Below are positions 17,239 to 25,903 of a stretch of 35,563 nucleotides of DNA, in pieces. The notes beneath the pieces are model-generated. The model was not told the DNA's origin. It searched no databases and saw only the letters and a program-made list of their open reading frames with translations. Numbering within the stretch: position 1 is the stretch's first letter; each line of letters starts with the position of its first letter. The translations under genes and the position numbers were made by a program. Source of the DNA: a virus; the IMG/VR virus record IMGVR_UViG_3300031772_002793, positions 1 through 35,563 of that record; one strand, 5' to 3'.

Positions 17239-17266
17239 AAGTATTAGATAGCTCGTCTGCGGACAG

Positions 17267-20200
17267 ATGGGCGAGGAAAGGAGCGAGAGGCATGACTGGG
17301 GGCCTTTTGTGACATCTGGTATAAAAGTGCTCTTTGTGGGAAAGGGGGATTGGAAACTCCCCGAGTACCATATCGAAGTCTGCACCAAAGTCAATCAATT
17401 GATGACTCATCTTGGGACCTTCAGGCCTGATGTTGTCGTCTCTAGCGAGTTTATTCCGGGAGCTCTCAACATAGCGGCCTTTGACGTTCGACGCAAGTGG
17501 ATCCATGTCAATCCTCAGGCTAACGCAGAAGATGTCTCTAGAGCGATTGAGGCGTGCTACGGGGCCTCTCTGTGGGGTGAGCACCCTTTCGCTAACACGA
17601 ATCCGCTTGTAACGGTTTACACAGGAACGTACAACACGGGAGACTTCCTACGAGACACCTATCAATCACTGAGAGATCAGTCCTATCCGAACTGGGAATG
17701 GCTCGTAGTTGACGATGGAAGCACTGATGGGACTTGGGAACGTCTACTCGAGATAGCCAATGAGGACTTCCGGGTCAATCCTGTTCGGATTAGGCACAAC
17801 GGCAAGATCGGCCACGTGAAGGGCGTTGCTACTAAGCTGGCCCGTGGCAAGTATCTCGTAGAACTCGATCATGATGACATGTTGACTGACACGGCCATAG
17901 ACGAGGTCAGAAAAGCCTTCGAGAGCGATCCGGAGATTGGCTTCGTCTACACCAATTGCGCTTCCTTCTTCCAGGACGGGAATCCTCAGATGTTTGGGGA
18001 TGAGTTCTGGAAACCACGTTACCGCGATACCGTCTACAGGAACAAGACCTATAAAGAGTGCATCAATCCTAACATCATGGATCGCTTTGGGCCTCACTTC
18101 TCCCAGCAGTTTGGATGGTTCCTTACGGTGGGACCTAATCACATCAGGGCTTATCGTGCTGACAAACTTCAGGAGTTTGGTGGGTACAATCACAATCTTC
18201 CGGTTGCAGACGATTGGGATGTCTACGCAAAGTTCTTTCTCCGTTCAAAATGCTTCCATTTGGACAAAATGCTTTACCTGTACCGCTTCATGGATAGTTT
18301 TGCCAATACTACTTTCACTAGGAACAAATCTATCCAAGACCACTTGGCATTAGGGCGTGGTCATTATGCCAAAGAGTTCGACGAGTTTAACAAGAAGAGG
18401 CTACTGTCCATCCCTGACGTTGGATTCGTAGTGGCCTCTAGAAACGAAGAAACATCTAAACCGATTCGAGAGAAGATCTTTAACGCTCATGTGATCATGG
18501 GGAAGAACTCCATACTCGAAGCTTATGAAGATGGCCGAAACTCTTTCAAAGGGACTCCACGTATCGTCTATATCCATGATGATGCATCCATCCTAGACAT
18601 GGAAAAGTTCGTCAACATGGTCAAGGCCTTGCCTCCTGGACTGTACGGTGCAATTGGTAGTGCATCGCCGGGAGTGTTGGATAAAGGTCCTTGGTGGGAA
18701 TCAGATCGAAAGGTTGGAAAACTTCAGCAGCGAGTGTACACCGGTAAAATGAAGTTGCTGGAATTTGGTAATGCCGATACCATTCAAGAAGTCCAATGGT
18801 TAGACGGGTTCTGTCTAATTGCGGTAGAGCAAAACTGGAGTTGGTTGGTTAGGGGGAATCCTCCGCTCTGGCACGGTTATGACTGGTTGGCATGCAAACG
18901 TACTACGGAAAACGGTGGAAAGTGTTTTGTGTTCCCTCAACCCGAGCAGCCAATGCTGGCTCACAACGGGTTAGGAGGGGGAGAGACATATGACGAAGCG
19001 ATGGAGATAATTCGTTCTTTGACCAAGAAACCATACGAACGGGATCTCTATATTAACCTGCACGAACACTGCCAAACACTAGCTACCGCTAAAGGGCAAG
19101 TTTTAGATTTAGGATGCAGTAGTAACGCTGGGCCTTTCCATGAGGGAATCGCAACTAACGCGCTCTTGGAAGGAGTGGAAAAGAATGGTGGAGAAGTCTG
19201 GAGCGTTGAATCGAACGATCTAAGTAAACTTTTCAAAGGCCACAAACAGTGGAACTTCATTCAAACTAATTCCCTGGATGAAGAGAAGATTCTGAACGCC
19301 TGCAAGAAGACGGCCTTCGATCTGATCTTCATAGATACCGAGCATTCTTATGATCGAACCAAGAAAGAGTTAGAGTTGTGGGGCAAGAGAGTAAATCCAG
19401 GTGGGCGTATTATTTTGCATGACCATGCAATATTTTCGGGGATTGATCAGGCCATTAAAGAGTACGCAGCTAATAAAGACGTGAAGGTAGAACAGTATCC
19501 AAATGGTAATGGGTTGACAATAATCACCATGGCAAAAGTTGAATCTCCTCCTCCCAAGCCTGAATCCGTGGATGGACCAAGAGTAGTTGCCAGTCTTACA
19601 ACCATTCCTAGTCGGATATCTCGTATCAGACCAATGTTGGAATCCGTCATATCTCAGACCCACAAGCCTAGTCGTATAGTGCTTTGGCTCCCAACGATTT
19701 GTCAGAAGGAAGGGGTCGGATACGATATCCCGAGTGAGTTGTCAGACTGGATGACTAAGAACGGAATAGAAATAGGACGATGTGATCAGGACTGGGGGTC
19801 GGCTACCAAGTTAATTCCGACGCTACTCTCCGAGAGCGATCCAGAGACAAAGATCATTACGCTAGACGATGACGTTTCTTATGAACCACACGCTATTGAA
19901 GAGCTCGTGAAGGCTTCTGATAAATGGCCGGATGCCGCAATCGGGTTCATGGGACGTATCAATAAAGAATTTGTACATGCCGAAAAAGTTCTCAAAGACC
20001 CTGTAGAAGTGGGATTCCTAGGTGGTTATCGTGGGGTTTTATATCGTCGTCGTTTCTTTGATCAGACTATATACGAGGACATGAGAGCCCTTTTGGTTGG
20101 GGGCCCAGTCGTGGTAGACGATCATGTATTTGCTTGGTATCTCAGGGATCATGGTATCAAGAAGCTTGTGATTCGCACGGAACATCCTGGCAAGGATGGA

Positions 20201-22204
20201 TCCATCAACATGCAGTTCCTAAATCTTGGGGGAGGCATCTATGATAAGGGAGAAGAGGGCCCAGTAGTCAAAGAATCGATGCAGAGACTCGAAGACCTAT
20301 ATGGGAAGAAGACGATATCCAATCTTTCTGTAATTGCGTTGGATTGGAACACAAAGGACATGACTCTGGCGTGCGTCGATTCGGTCAGAAAGCACTACCC
20401 CGATGTTGAAATAATCTTGATTCAGAACGGAGAAGCGTTCGATTGCCCAAAGGCAACCAGAGTTCTCCCAATGGAAATCAACCTGGGGTATTCAGCCGGG
20501 GTGAACAGAGGAGTATATGCGGCCACAAAGAAACACATCTGCCTCTTGAACAGTGATACCGTTGTAGAGCCTGGGCTGTTCGAGAAACTGGAAATGCCTT
20601 TCTATAGTGATCCAACATTAGGAATCACAGGCCCGTTCCTCAGTTACGGGCGCCCACCGCAAGGTAACTATGCCAAGGCAAATTGCCCTCAAACGGACCT
20701 GGAGCTCCCGCTAGTATTTGTCTGTGTAATGATGGAGAGGGATCTGTTGCTGTCGATGGGAGGATTAGATCCCAGGCTTACTACCTATGAAGACGATGAC
20801 TTCTGCCTAAGGACTAAGCAAAGAGGCCTCAAGACAAAAGTCATTGGGGGAACTTGGATTAACCATTCCGGACACGAAAGCTTTAAGGCTAATGAAGTAG
20901 ACACTCAGACAATGAACAAAGAGAACCATGAAAAATTCCTGAAGAAGTGGCCCAAGATCAAGGTTATTGCTTTGACTAAGGACGAGAAAGAAGCGCTTCC
21001 CGGGTTCTTTGATCAATTCAGGCCCATAACCGATAAGTTCGCTATCTTAGACTCAGGATCAACAGACGGAACGCTTGAATGGGCAAAAGCAAATGGCATT
21101 CAAGTGGCCGAACGTGACTTTGATCGATTCGACAACCAGAGAAACGCATCGATAGAGTTGCTTGGTAAGGATGCCGAGTGGATAATTCAGATGGACCCTG
21201 ACGAACGTCTGGATGCTCATACTATCCAGTGCATCCCCGAACTGGTTAGATCGGTAGAGTTTGATATTTACCTGACGCATTTGTTCGCCCTTAACAGAGA
21301 CTGCTCTTCAAAGGAATGGATAGGTAAACCGTTCTTGTGGAGAAACAATCTCGATATTAGATGGGCGCTCCCTGTGCATGAGAAACTCATTGGATCGATG
21401 AGGCAGGCTTGGATCAAGAATGGGCGGATAGACCACGTCATTGCTCTTCACAATCCAGAACGCAGGGCCAAGTCAGAAGGGTTCTACTCAAAGCTAGCGT
21501 CTTTGCCCAGAATAGACGTTTCTCAATGGCCCATAATCGATTATGATCACCCGATGCATCCTGGCCTGAAGCAGATCTGCATTGGGCCATTAGTTTCCAT
21601 TGTAATTCCTACTTGCAATAGATTTGAACTAAGAAGTAAGGCAGAAGATTCAATCCGGAAGCAAGATTATCGTCCATTCGAAGCAATTATTGTTGGAGAT
21701 GGACCCGGTTCTATCGGCGGGATCACTGGAATTCAAGGAGAGGGTGCAGATCTATTCAGATACTACACCTTGCCAAAAAACCATGGAGCCGGAGGGGCAG
21801 TTCCAAGGAACTATGCGATTACGTTATCTGCTGGGAACTGGATAGCCTATTGTGACGACGATAATCAATGGGAGCCAACCCATCTTTCCTCGCTCATGGA
21901 GGCGGTGGAGAAAGAAGGAGCAGCCTTCGGCATATCGTCCATGAAGATACTAGGTAAAGAAAGAATTTGTGACAAGCCTGAGTTTGGCAAAGTAGATACT
22001 TCATGCGTGCTCCACGCAAAGGAGCTCGTTAGGAAGTACGGTTGGTGGAAGAATCGTCTCGAGGGCGGTTACTGCCACGATTGGGAATTTGTAAGTCGCT
22101 GGGTGAAGTCAGAGAAGTGGGCAGCCTCCTTGAAGACAACTGTTCTTTACAACGCTGAGACTTCAGGACAATTCGAATTCCTGAAGAAGCTGGTGGAGGC
22201 ATAG
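17267..22204 (+). CDS. Giant multi-domain glycosyltransferase/methyltransferase (1645 aa)
   Basis: Domains in order: a Rossmann-like lead (about 16-110); GT2 no. 1 (113-340; VVDDGSTDGTW, ELDHDDML); GT-A-like no. 2 (385-575; YIHDDAS); a class I SAM methyltransferase of the Methyltransf_24 type (610-755; VLDLGCSS, FIDTEHSYDR, NPGGRIILHDH); GT-A-like no. 3 (771-1000; SLTTIPSR, ITLDDDVSY); GT2 no. 4, rhamnosyltransferase-like (1018-1210; LNSDTVVEP, YEDDDFCLR); GT2 no. 5, WaaE-like (1231-1435; LDSGSTDGTL, MDPDERLD); GT2 no. 6 (1441-1640; VSIVIPTCNR, YCDDDNQW, CHDWEF). The acidic sugar-nucleotide motifs look intact in most units. It probably builds a methylated oligosaccharide on a virion protein or host glycan. 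The ATG at 17267 lacks a good binding site; an in-frame GTG at 17309 is an alternative start. Confidence 0.85.
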   Translation: MGEERSERHDWGPFVTSGIKVLFVGKGDWKLPEYHIEVCTKVNQLMTHLGTFRPDVVVSSEFIPGALNIAAFDVRRKWIHVNPQANAEDVSRAIEACYGASLWGEHPFANTNPLVTVYTGTYNTGDFLRDTYQSLRDQSYPNWEWLVVDDGSTDGTWERLLEIANEDFRVNPVRIRHNGKIGHVKGVATKLARGKYLVELDHDDMLTDTAIDEVRKAFESDPEIGFVYTNCASFFQDGNPQMFGDEFWKPRYRDTVYRNKTYKECINPNIMDRFGPHFSQQFGWFLTVGPNHIRAYRADKLQEFGGYNHNLPVADDWDVYAKFFLRSKCFHLDKMLYLYRFMDSFANTTFTRNKSIQDHLALGRGHYAKEFDEFNKKRLLSIPDVGFVVASRNEETSKPIREKIFNAHVIMGKNSILEAYEDGRNSFKGTPRIVYIHDDASILDMEKFVNMVKALPPGLYGAIGSASPGVLDKGPWWESDRKVGKLQQRVYTGKMKLLEFGNADTIQEVQWLDGFCLIAVEQNWSWLVRGNPPLWHGYDWLACKRTTENGGKCFVFPQPEQPMLAHNGLGGGETYDEAMEIIRSLTKKPYERDLYINLHEHCQTLATAKGQVLDLGCSSNAGPFHEGIATNALLEGVEKNGGEVWSVESNDLSKLFKGHKQWNFIQTNSLDEEKILNACKKTAFDLIFIDTEHSYDRTKKELELWGKRVNPGGRIILHDHAIFSGIDQAIKEYAANKDVKVEQYPNGNGLTIITMAKVESPPPKPESVDGPRVVASLTTIPSRISRIRPMLESVISQTHKPSRIVLWLPTICQKEGVGYDIPSELSDWMTKNGIEIGRCDQDWGSATKLIPTLLSESDPETKIITLDDDVSYEPHAIEELVKASDKWPDAAIGFMGRINKEFVHAEKVLKDPVEVGFLGGYRGVLYRRRFFDQTIYEDMRALLVGGPVVVDDHVFAWYLRDHGIKKLVIRTEHPGKDGSINMQFLNLGGGIYDKGEEGPVVKESMQRLEDLYGKKTISNLSVIALDWNTKDMTLACVDSVRKHYPDVEIILIQNGEAFDCPKATRVLPMEINLGYSAGVNRGVYAATKKHICLLNSDTVVEPGLFEKLEMPFYSDPTLGITGPFLSYGRPPQGNYAKANCPQTDLELPLVFVCVMMERDLLLSMGGLDPRLTTYEDDDFCLRTKQRGLKTKVIGGTWINHSGHESFKANEVDTQTMNKENHEKFLKKWPKIKVIALTKDEKEALPGFFDQFRPITDKFAILDSGSTDGTLEWAKANGIQVAERDFDRFDNQRNASIELLGKDAEWIIQMDPDERLDAHTIQCIPELVRSVEFDIYLTHLFALNRDCSSKEWIGKPFLWRNNLDIRWALPVHEKLIGSMRQAWIKNGRIDHVIALHNPERRAKSEGFYSKLASLPRIDVSQWPIIDYDHPMHPGLKQICIGPLVSIVIPTCNRFELRSKAEDSIRKQDYRPFEAIIVGDGPGSIGGITGIQGEGADLFRYYTLPKNHGAGGAVPRNYAITLSAGNWIAYCDDDNQWEPTHLSSLMEAVEKEGAAFGISSMKILGKERICDKPEFGKVDTSCVLHAKELVRKYGWWKNRLEGGYCHDWEFVSRWVKSEKWAASLKTTVLYNAETSGQFEFLKKLVEA
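17292..17312 (+). CDS. Possible hexapeptide leader MTGGLL
   Basis: AAAGGAG is followed after a short gap by an ATG (17292) opening a six-codon frame, MTGGLL. Its TGA overlaps an in-frame GTG of the giant glycosyltransferase (GTGA, 17309-17312). This is the only good ribosome binding site in the region, so the big gene may be translated by coupling from the GTG. Too short to call coding with confidence. Confidence 0.3.
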   Translation: MTGGLL

Positions 22205-22205
22205 C

Positions 22206-23153
22206 GTGTCATACATAGTCCAGAATGTCAACTCCTCCGTCACGGTGGGGATCCTCATTAGGGATGGGGGAGTTGGTATTCCTGGGCTGTTCCCCACAGC
22301 AGAAATCAGAAGGATTAGGGATTCGAAATACTTCGATTTTAGTGCAGTGGCGCCTCCGTATTGGGTGAGCAGTGGAGGGCAGAAGCAGAAAGTCTTGCCT
22401 CCCGTATCTTGGCAGGATGGCCTTTATCAATGGGAGTTCGATCAAAACGTATATGACCATAACGCACTGGAAGAATACGAGATGCTATATCGAAATGATG
22501 CCCCATACAGGACAGTAGCCACAGAAGTAATGGCGTTTACCAAGATGGGCGTAACGGAGATGGATGTCGAGGAAATCCGTTCGGCCATTTGGAATACGGT
22601 CATGACCCCCAATGGAGTACAAGCTGATTACATTATGAACCTTATGTGGGCGATGGCCAAGGGCAAGATGGAGCTTGGTGAAGCCAACAAGATCAATGTA
22701 TTTAACGATGACGGTAGCTTCATGTTCACGATTCAGTTGACACCCGTAGAGAGAACCACCTCAGACCTTATGGCTGGCAATCTACCTACATACGGATCGG
22801 CGGGCAGATACCAGCCTAACGAGAATCCAGATCCTGAACTCTGCATGGTCTATGGGGTCCTGCGCTATCCGACAGGAGTCCCCGTGGCAGACAACGACAT
22901 CGAAGTGTATGTTGACGAGAAAGACTTGCCGCAGTTCGCCCAGCATTATTTGCTAACTGGTAAGATTGTGGTAGGCAAGACCGACGAGAATGGGTATTTC
23001 CAGATGGATCTTATTCGTGGTGCGCGAGTCACTCTGCATGTTAAGCAGTCCAGATTGCAGTGTCAGTTCATGGTCCCTGATCAGGACGAGATCGCCATTG
23101 AGAGCATTCCTGGAGTGTTTGGCGTCCTGAAAGAGACAGAGAATCAGTTCTAG
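22206..23153 (+). CDS. Virion protein with C-terminal carboxypeptidase-regulatory-like domain
   Basis: 315 aa from a GTG one base after the glycosyltransferase stop. Residues 1-105 look like a beta-rich adaptor (VGILIRDGG, SWQDGLYQWEFD). Residues 105-200 are helical with VEEIRSAIWNTVM and NLMWAMAKGKMEL, a pattern often found in phage baseplate or neck proteins. Residues about 212-315 form a beta-sandwich (VYGVLRYPTGVPV, TDENGYFQMDLIRG, LHVKQS, QFMVPD) also found alone in the next gene and at the end of the one after. The TDENG-Y/F motif is typical of carboxypeptidase-regulatory-like/transthyretin-like domains. The function is unknown, probably structural. Confidence 0.65.
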   Translation: MSYIVQNVNSSVTVGILIRDGGVGIPGLFPTAEIRRIRDSKYFDFSAVAPPYWVSSGGQKQKVLPPVSWQDGLYQWEFDQNVYDHNALEEYEMLYRNDAPYRTVATEVMAFTKMGVTEMDVEEIRSAIWNTVMTPNGVQADYIMNLMWAMAKGKMELGEANKINVFNDDGSFMFTIQLTPVERTTSDLMAGNLPTYGSAGRYQPNENPDPELCMVYGVLRYPTGVPVADNDIEVYVDEKDLPQFAQHYLLTGKIVVGKTDENGYFQMDLIRGARVTLHVKQSRLQCQFMVPDQDEIAIESIPGVFGVLKETENQF

Positions 23154-23163
23154 GAGACACGAG

Positions 23164-23496
23164 ATGGCAGATCCAATAACTTGCAATGTCTCCGGGATTC
23201 TCCGGTATCCAACTGGGATCCCGGTTGTCTACAACGAGATCGAGATCTTTCTTGCTGCCTCAAACGCTTTGCCTCAATTCTCTCAGGGCAGTCTAATAAC
23301 AGGAAAGAGCGTTCTTTTGGAAACTGACGAGGATGGGTATTTTGAGACGCCTCTTATGATAGGGTCTTTAGTTACAATACACGTGAAGAGATCGAACTTT
23401 CAATGTCAGTTCATGGTTCCTGATGTTGAATCCGTGGACATCAAGGACATTCCTGGAGTTGATGGGATTTTGAGAGAAGTTGAGAATCCGTTCTAG
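23164..23496 (+). CDS. Stand-alone carboxypeptidase-regulatory-like domain (110 aa)
   Basis: The whole protein is one copy of the beta-sandwich at the end of the previous protein: VSGILRYPTGIPV, LPQFSQGSLITGK, TDEDGYFETPL, HVKRSNFQCQFMVPD, then IPGVDGILREVENPF against IPGVFGVLKETENQF. The match runs to the last residue, so it arose by domain duplication. A GGAGA binding site lies upstream of the ATG. It is probably a small virion decoration or connector protein. Confidence 0.7.
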   Translation: MADPITCNVSGILRYPTGIPVVYNEIEIFLAASNALPQFSQGSLITGKSVLLETDEDGYFETPLMIGSLVTIHVKRSNFQCQFMVPDVESVDIKDIPGVDGILREVENPF

Positions 23497-23505
23497 GAGA
23501 TTAAC

Positions 23506-24816
23506 ATGCCTCCTTCTGCTGTAACTCTCGTAATTAATAGTGGATCTCCCAGAACGTCGAATTACAGGGTTGACTTAACCCTGTCGGCGACTGGTGTCAA
23601 CGACATGAGATTCTCAAATGATGGGATTCATTGGACGGCTTACGAGCCGTTTTCAACGACCTTATCGGACTGGGATTTAAGAAGTTACGGTGGAAATGAC
23701 AACACGGGGATTCATACTGTTTATCTAGAGGTTAGAGATCTTGTTAACAACACGGTACAGGTTTCGAGCTTCATTCGGTATCAACCTACGAAGCCTCACG
23801 TACACGTCGGCGTGCCTGTGCAAAGAGAAGGGGACTCCTTCTTGGTGGATGTCCCATACAAAGGCTACGACGATTTCGGGAATATTTGTGCATTGGCAAC
23901 TCTAGAGTATTCGCTAACCGGGGCCTTTTATGGCGAGCAGAAGCCAATGACTCCTAAGGTTAGCGATCCAGATCATGATGGCACAACTCAATTAGAATTT
24001 AGCCCAAACGGAACGCCATACAATTTCGTCTGGGATGCATTAGAGGACATTGGGCCGGGGGAAGTAAGCGACATTTCTCAAGTAAGAATTCGCCCTGTCT
24101 TCGGAAATGATCTTGGTGAGTTCGGGACTAGCGGATTGTTCGTTGTGGACACTAGAGTCCTAATTACTTCTGGTGGGGCCTCATTCTCCCGTGGCGATTT
24201 AGCAAAACTAAAAATCGTGTTTACCGATCACGAAGGCCTTATGGTAGACCCAGCCTCGGTTGACTTGGTAAGCATCAAAGATCCAGCTGGCACGGAGTTG
24301 CTCTATACCCCCATCCCTGCAATTCAGGATTACCAAGGAGAATGGTATGTAGAATGGGACGTTCCAACCGATACAGATTTGGGCAGATATACAGCAACGT
24401 GGCTTTACGAAATAGATTATGAGCCAACTCAACACGTCATTTATTTCACCGTGGAAGAAAGGGCTACTACGTTTGATCCGATAGGAGAGAACACCTGTGT
24501 CGTTCATGGGCAATTAATCTATGCAGATGAGAAGCCAATTGCTAATACAACGGTTGAGTTTATTCCTCACCACCTAAGTGATCCAGAACTTGGGAACCCC
24601 ACAAGAATAGGAGTGACTCCAATTTCTGTGGTTACTGATAGTAATGGAAAGTTCGTTGTTGAGCTAATCAGAAACACGGAAGTCATCATCTTCATCCCTT
24701 CTCTGAACTTCAGGCAATTCGCCAAAGTTCCAGATGAAGACGCTTCTGAATTCAGGGCAATGATGACCTTGTTACCTGTTGGACCTAGGGACAAGTTCGG
24801 TAATCGTACTAGCTAA
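23506..24816 (+). CDS. Multi-domain Ig-like/beta-sandwich virion protein
   Basis: 436 aa. The N-terminal domain (about 1-92) has the pattern of a common bacterial Ig-like repeat: INSGSP, VDLTLSATGVNDMRFSNDG, W..Y, and GIHTVYLEVRDLVNN. Residues about 95-215 and 220-330 are further beta domains (VDVPYKGYDDFG; DYQGEWYVEWDVP, GRYTATWLYE). The last 100 residues (VVHGQLIYADEKPI, TDSNGKFVVELI, AKVPDED) are the third copy of the small beta-sandwich in the two upstream genes. It may be a tail, baseplate or capsid decoration protein. It is the last gene of the + operon, and the convergent terminator begins three bases after its stop. Confidence 0.65.
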   Translation: MPPSAVTLVINSGSPRTSNYRVDLTLSATGVNDMRFSNDGIHWTAYEPFSTTLSDWDLRSYGGNDNTGIHTVYLEVRDLVNNTVQVSSFIRYQPTKPHVHVGVPVQREGDSFLVDVPYKGYDDFGNICALATLEYSLTGAFYGEQKPMTPKVSDPDHDGTTQLEFSPNGTPYNFVWDALEDIGPGEVSDISQVRIRPVFGNDLGEFGTSGLFVVDTRVLITSGGASFSRGDLAKLKIVFTDHEGLMVDPASVDLVSIKDPAGTELLYTPIPAIQDYQGEWYVEWDVPTDTDLGRYTATWLYEIDYEPTQHVIYFTVEERATTFDPIGENTCVVHGQLIYADEKPIANTTVEFIPHHLSDPELGNPTRIGVTPISVVTDSNGKFVVELIRNTEVIIFIPSLNFRQFAKVPDEDASEFRAMMTLLPVGPRDKFGNRTS

Positions 24817-24818
24817 AA

Positions 24819-24839
24819 AAGGGGAGGATATCTCCCCTT
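24819..24839 (-). terminator. Rho-independent terminator of the - strand operon
   Basis: AAGGGGAG and CTCCCCTT form a perfect 8-bp stem with loop GATAT. On the - strand it is followed at once by a T-run (the AAAAAA before it on the + strand). On the + strand only two T follow, so it ends mainly the - transcripts, though it may also slow + transcripts from 23506-24816. Confidence 0.85.
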
Positions 24840-24861
24840 GGAGCGTGACAAATGTCACGCC
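24840..24861 (-). repeat. 22-bp palindromic stop-codon element, copy 2
   Basis: Read on the - strand, arms GCGTGAC and GTCACGC flank ATTT. It differs from the copy at 956-977 by one base and again holds the TGA stop of a gene (the 73-aa protein). It directly precedes the terminator. Relative to copy 1 it is inverted, about 24 kb away. Confidence 0.8.
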
Positions 24862-25076
24862 GTCGATGTGCCAAAGTCCTGGTCTAGGCTTTCTTTGAAT
24901 GCTTGGCATCCAGCCTCTAAGGCTATAGACAAACATTTGAAAAAAGCCCCAATGTACGAGAACGCGACTAGGCAAATGTCTTGAACTCGATCGAGAAGAG
25001 AGGAATTGTCATGTTGTGGTTCGACCTTGAACTTTTTTCTGAGACCTTGAAGTATTTCCTCCTGGACTGTACGCAT
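24855..25076 (-). CDS. Small helical protein of unknown function (73 aa)
   Basis: The start is the ATG at 25076, preceded on the - strand by GGAGGAGG; a longer frame back to 25187 lacks such a site. The sequence begins MRTVQEEILQGLRKKF and has a hydrophobic segment in the middle (ICLVAFSYIGAFFK, then CLSIALEAG) interrupted by one Lys, so it is amphipathic or weakly membrane-seeking. It has three Cys. It is the last gene of the - operon. No family recognised. Confidence 0.65.
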   Translation of the reverse strand: MRTVQEEILQGLRKKFKVEPQHDNSSLLDRVQDICLVAFSYIGAFFKCLSIALEAGCQAFKESLDQDFGTSTA

Positions 25077-25096
25077 CGAGCCTCCTCCTAATCCCT

Positions 25097-25110
25097 GGGG
25101 GCACACCCCC
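25097..25110. other. Short GC hairpin in the 86-base intergenic gap
   Basis: GGGGG and CCCCC pair over CACA, upstream of the 73-aa gene's ribosome binding site. It is not followed by T, so it is not a terminator. It might be an mRNA-processing or stability element. No promoter is evident in this gap. Confidence 0.3.
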
Positions 25111-25162
25111 GCATTCCTTTGCTTTTTGCTAGGGACTTGGGAAGGGGAAGGATTCGATGACG

Positions 25163-25903
25163 TTAGTCCTTGCGATACCAGAACCACTCAAAGGCACCGC
25201 TAGCCATTTTCCACACGGCTCCCATGTCAGCAGCGACAGCGATTGGCTCCTGGATCATGACATCCGTATCGACCATCCGGAAGACAATGCCTTTCTTGTC
25301 GCTCTTCTTGACGTCTTGGATCCCGGGCCCGTTTACACGACCGTAGGTTGAGGAGATCCCACTCTTCCCAATGAATGCAGCGCGATTGGTGTAGAGTTGA
25401 TCTGCGGTCATGAAATTGACAACAGCAGAAGAAGCCCCGGGGAAATTCATTATGAAATTAACCGCCATTTCAAAACGATCTCTCCTTGGACTCTTGCGCA
25501 TGTCACGGACATCAACCTTCACCGAGCGATTGTATATCTTGGTTACCTTCGTAGTGACGATGAAGGTCTCCTTGCTCTCGTTCTGTTCCTGAAATCTAAT
25601 CCCGATGATATCATCGTTGAAGATGCTGTATCCGACTGGGACGGGCATCGGAGTCTCGTCGTTGGTCTTGGCGCTGCCCAACAATCCCTGCATTGTGCCA
25701 GTCAGCCGCTCGAGATCAGCATTCAGCGCTTCCTGTTGCTGAACCTGCCGATTGACCTCTTCTTCATCGGCTTTCTGTACAGCAGCAGCTCTGCGCTCGA
25801 CCGCCAGTTGATAATTCTCTCGCGCCTTCTTAACGCGTTCCTGTGCATCCTTGAATAGAACCTGATACATCTCGTGGTACGTCTTCACCATCTCTACAGC
25901 CAT
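25163..25903 (-). CDS. Coiled-coil protein of unknown function (246 aa)
   Basis: Residues about 5-70 are charged and helical with heptad-like spacing (VKKARENYQLAVERRAAAV, QQQEALNADLERL), consistent with a coiled coil. The rest is mixed alpha/beta (ETFIVTTKVTKIYNRSVKVDV, FRMVDTDVMIQEP) and ends AFEWFWYRKD. It overlaps the DUF932-like gene by 10 bases and has a GAGGT site, so the two are made together and may form a complex. I recognise no catalytic motif. Its position next to a DUF932-like gene is the only clue. Confidence 0.75.
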   Translation of the reverse strand: MAVEMVKTYHEMYQVLFKDAQERVKKARENYQLAVERRAAAVQKADEEEVNRQVQQQEALNADLERLTGTMQGLLGSAKTNDETPMPVPVGYSIFNDDIIGIRFQEQNESKETFIVTTKVTKIYNRSVKVDVRDMRKSPRRDRFEMAVNFIMNFPGASSAVVNFMTADQLYTNRAAFIGKSGISSTYGRVNGPGIQDVKKSDKKGIVFRMVDTDVMIQEPIAVAADMGAVWKMASGAFEWFWYRKD

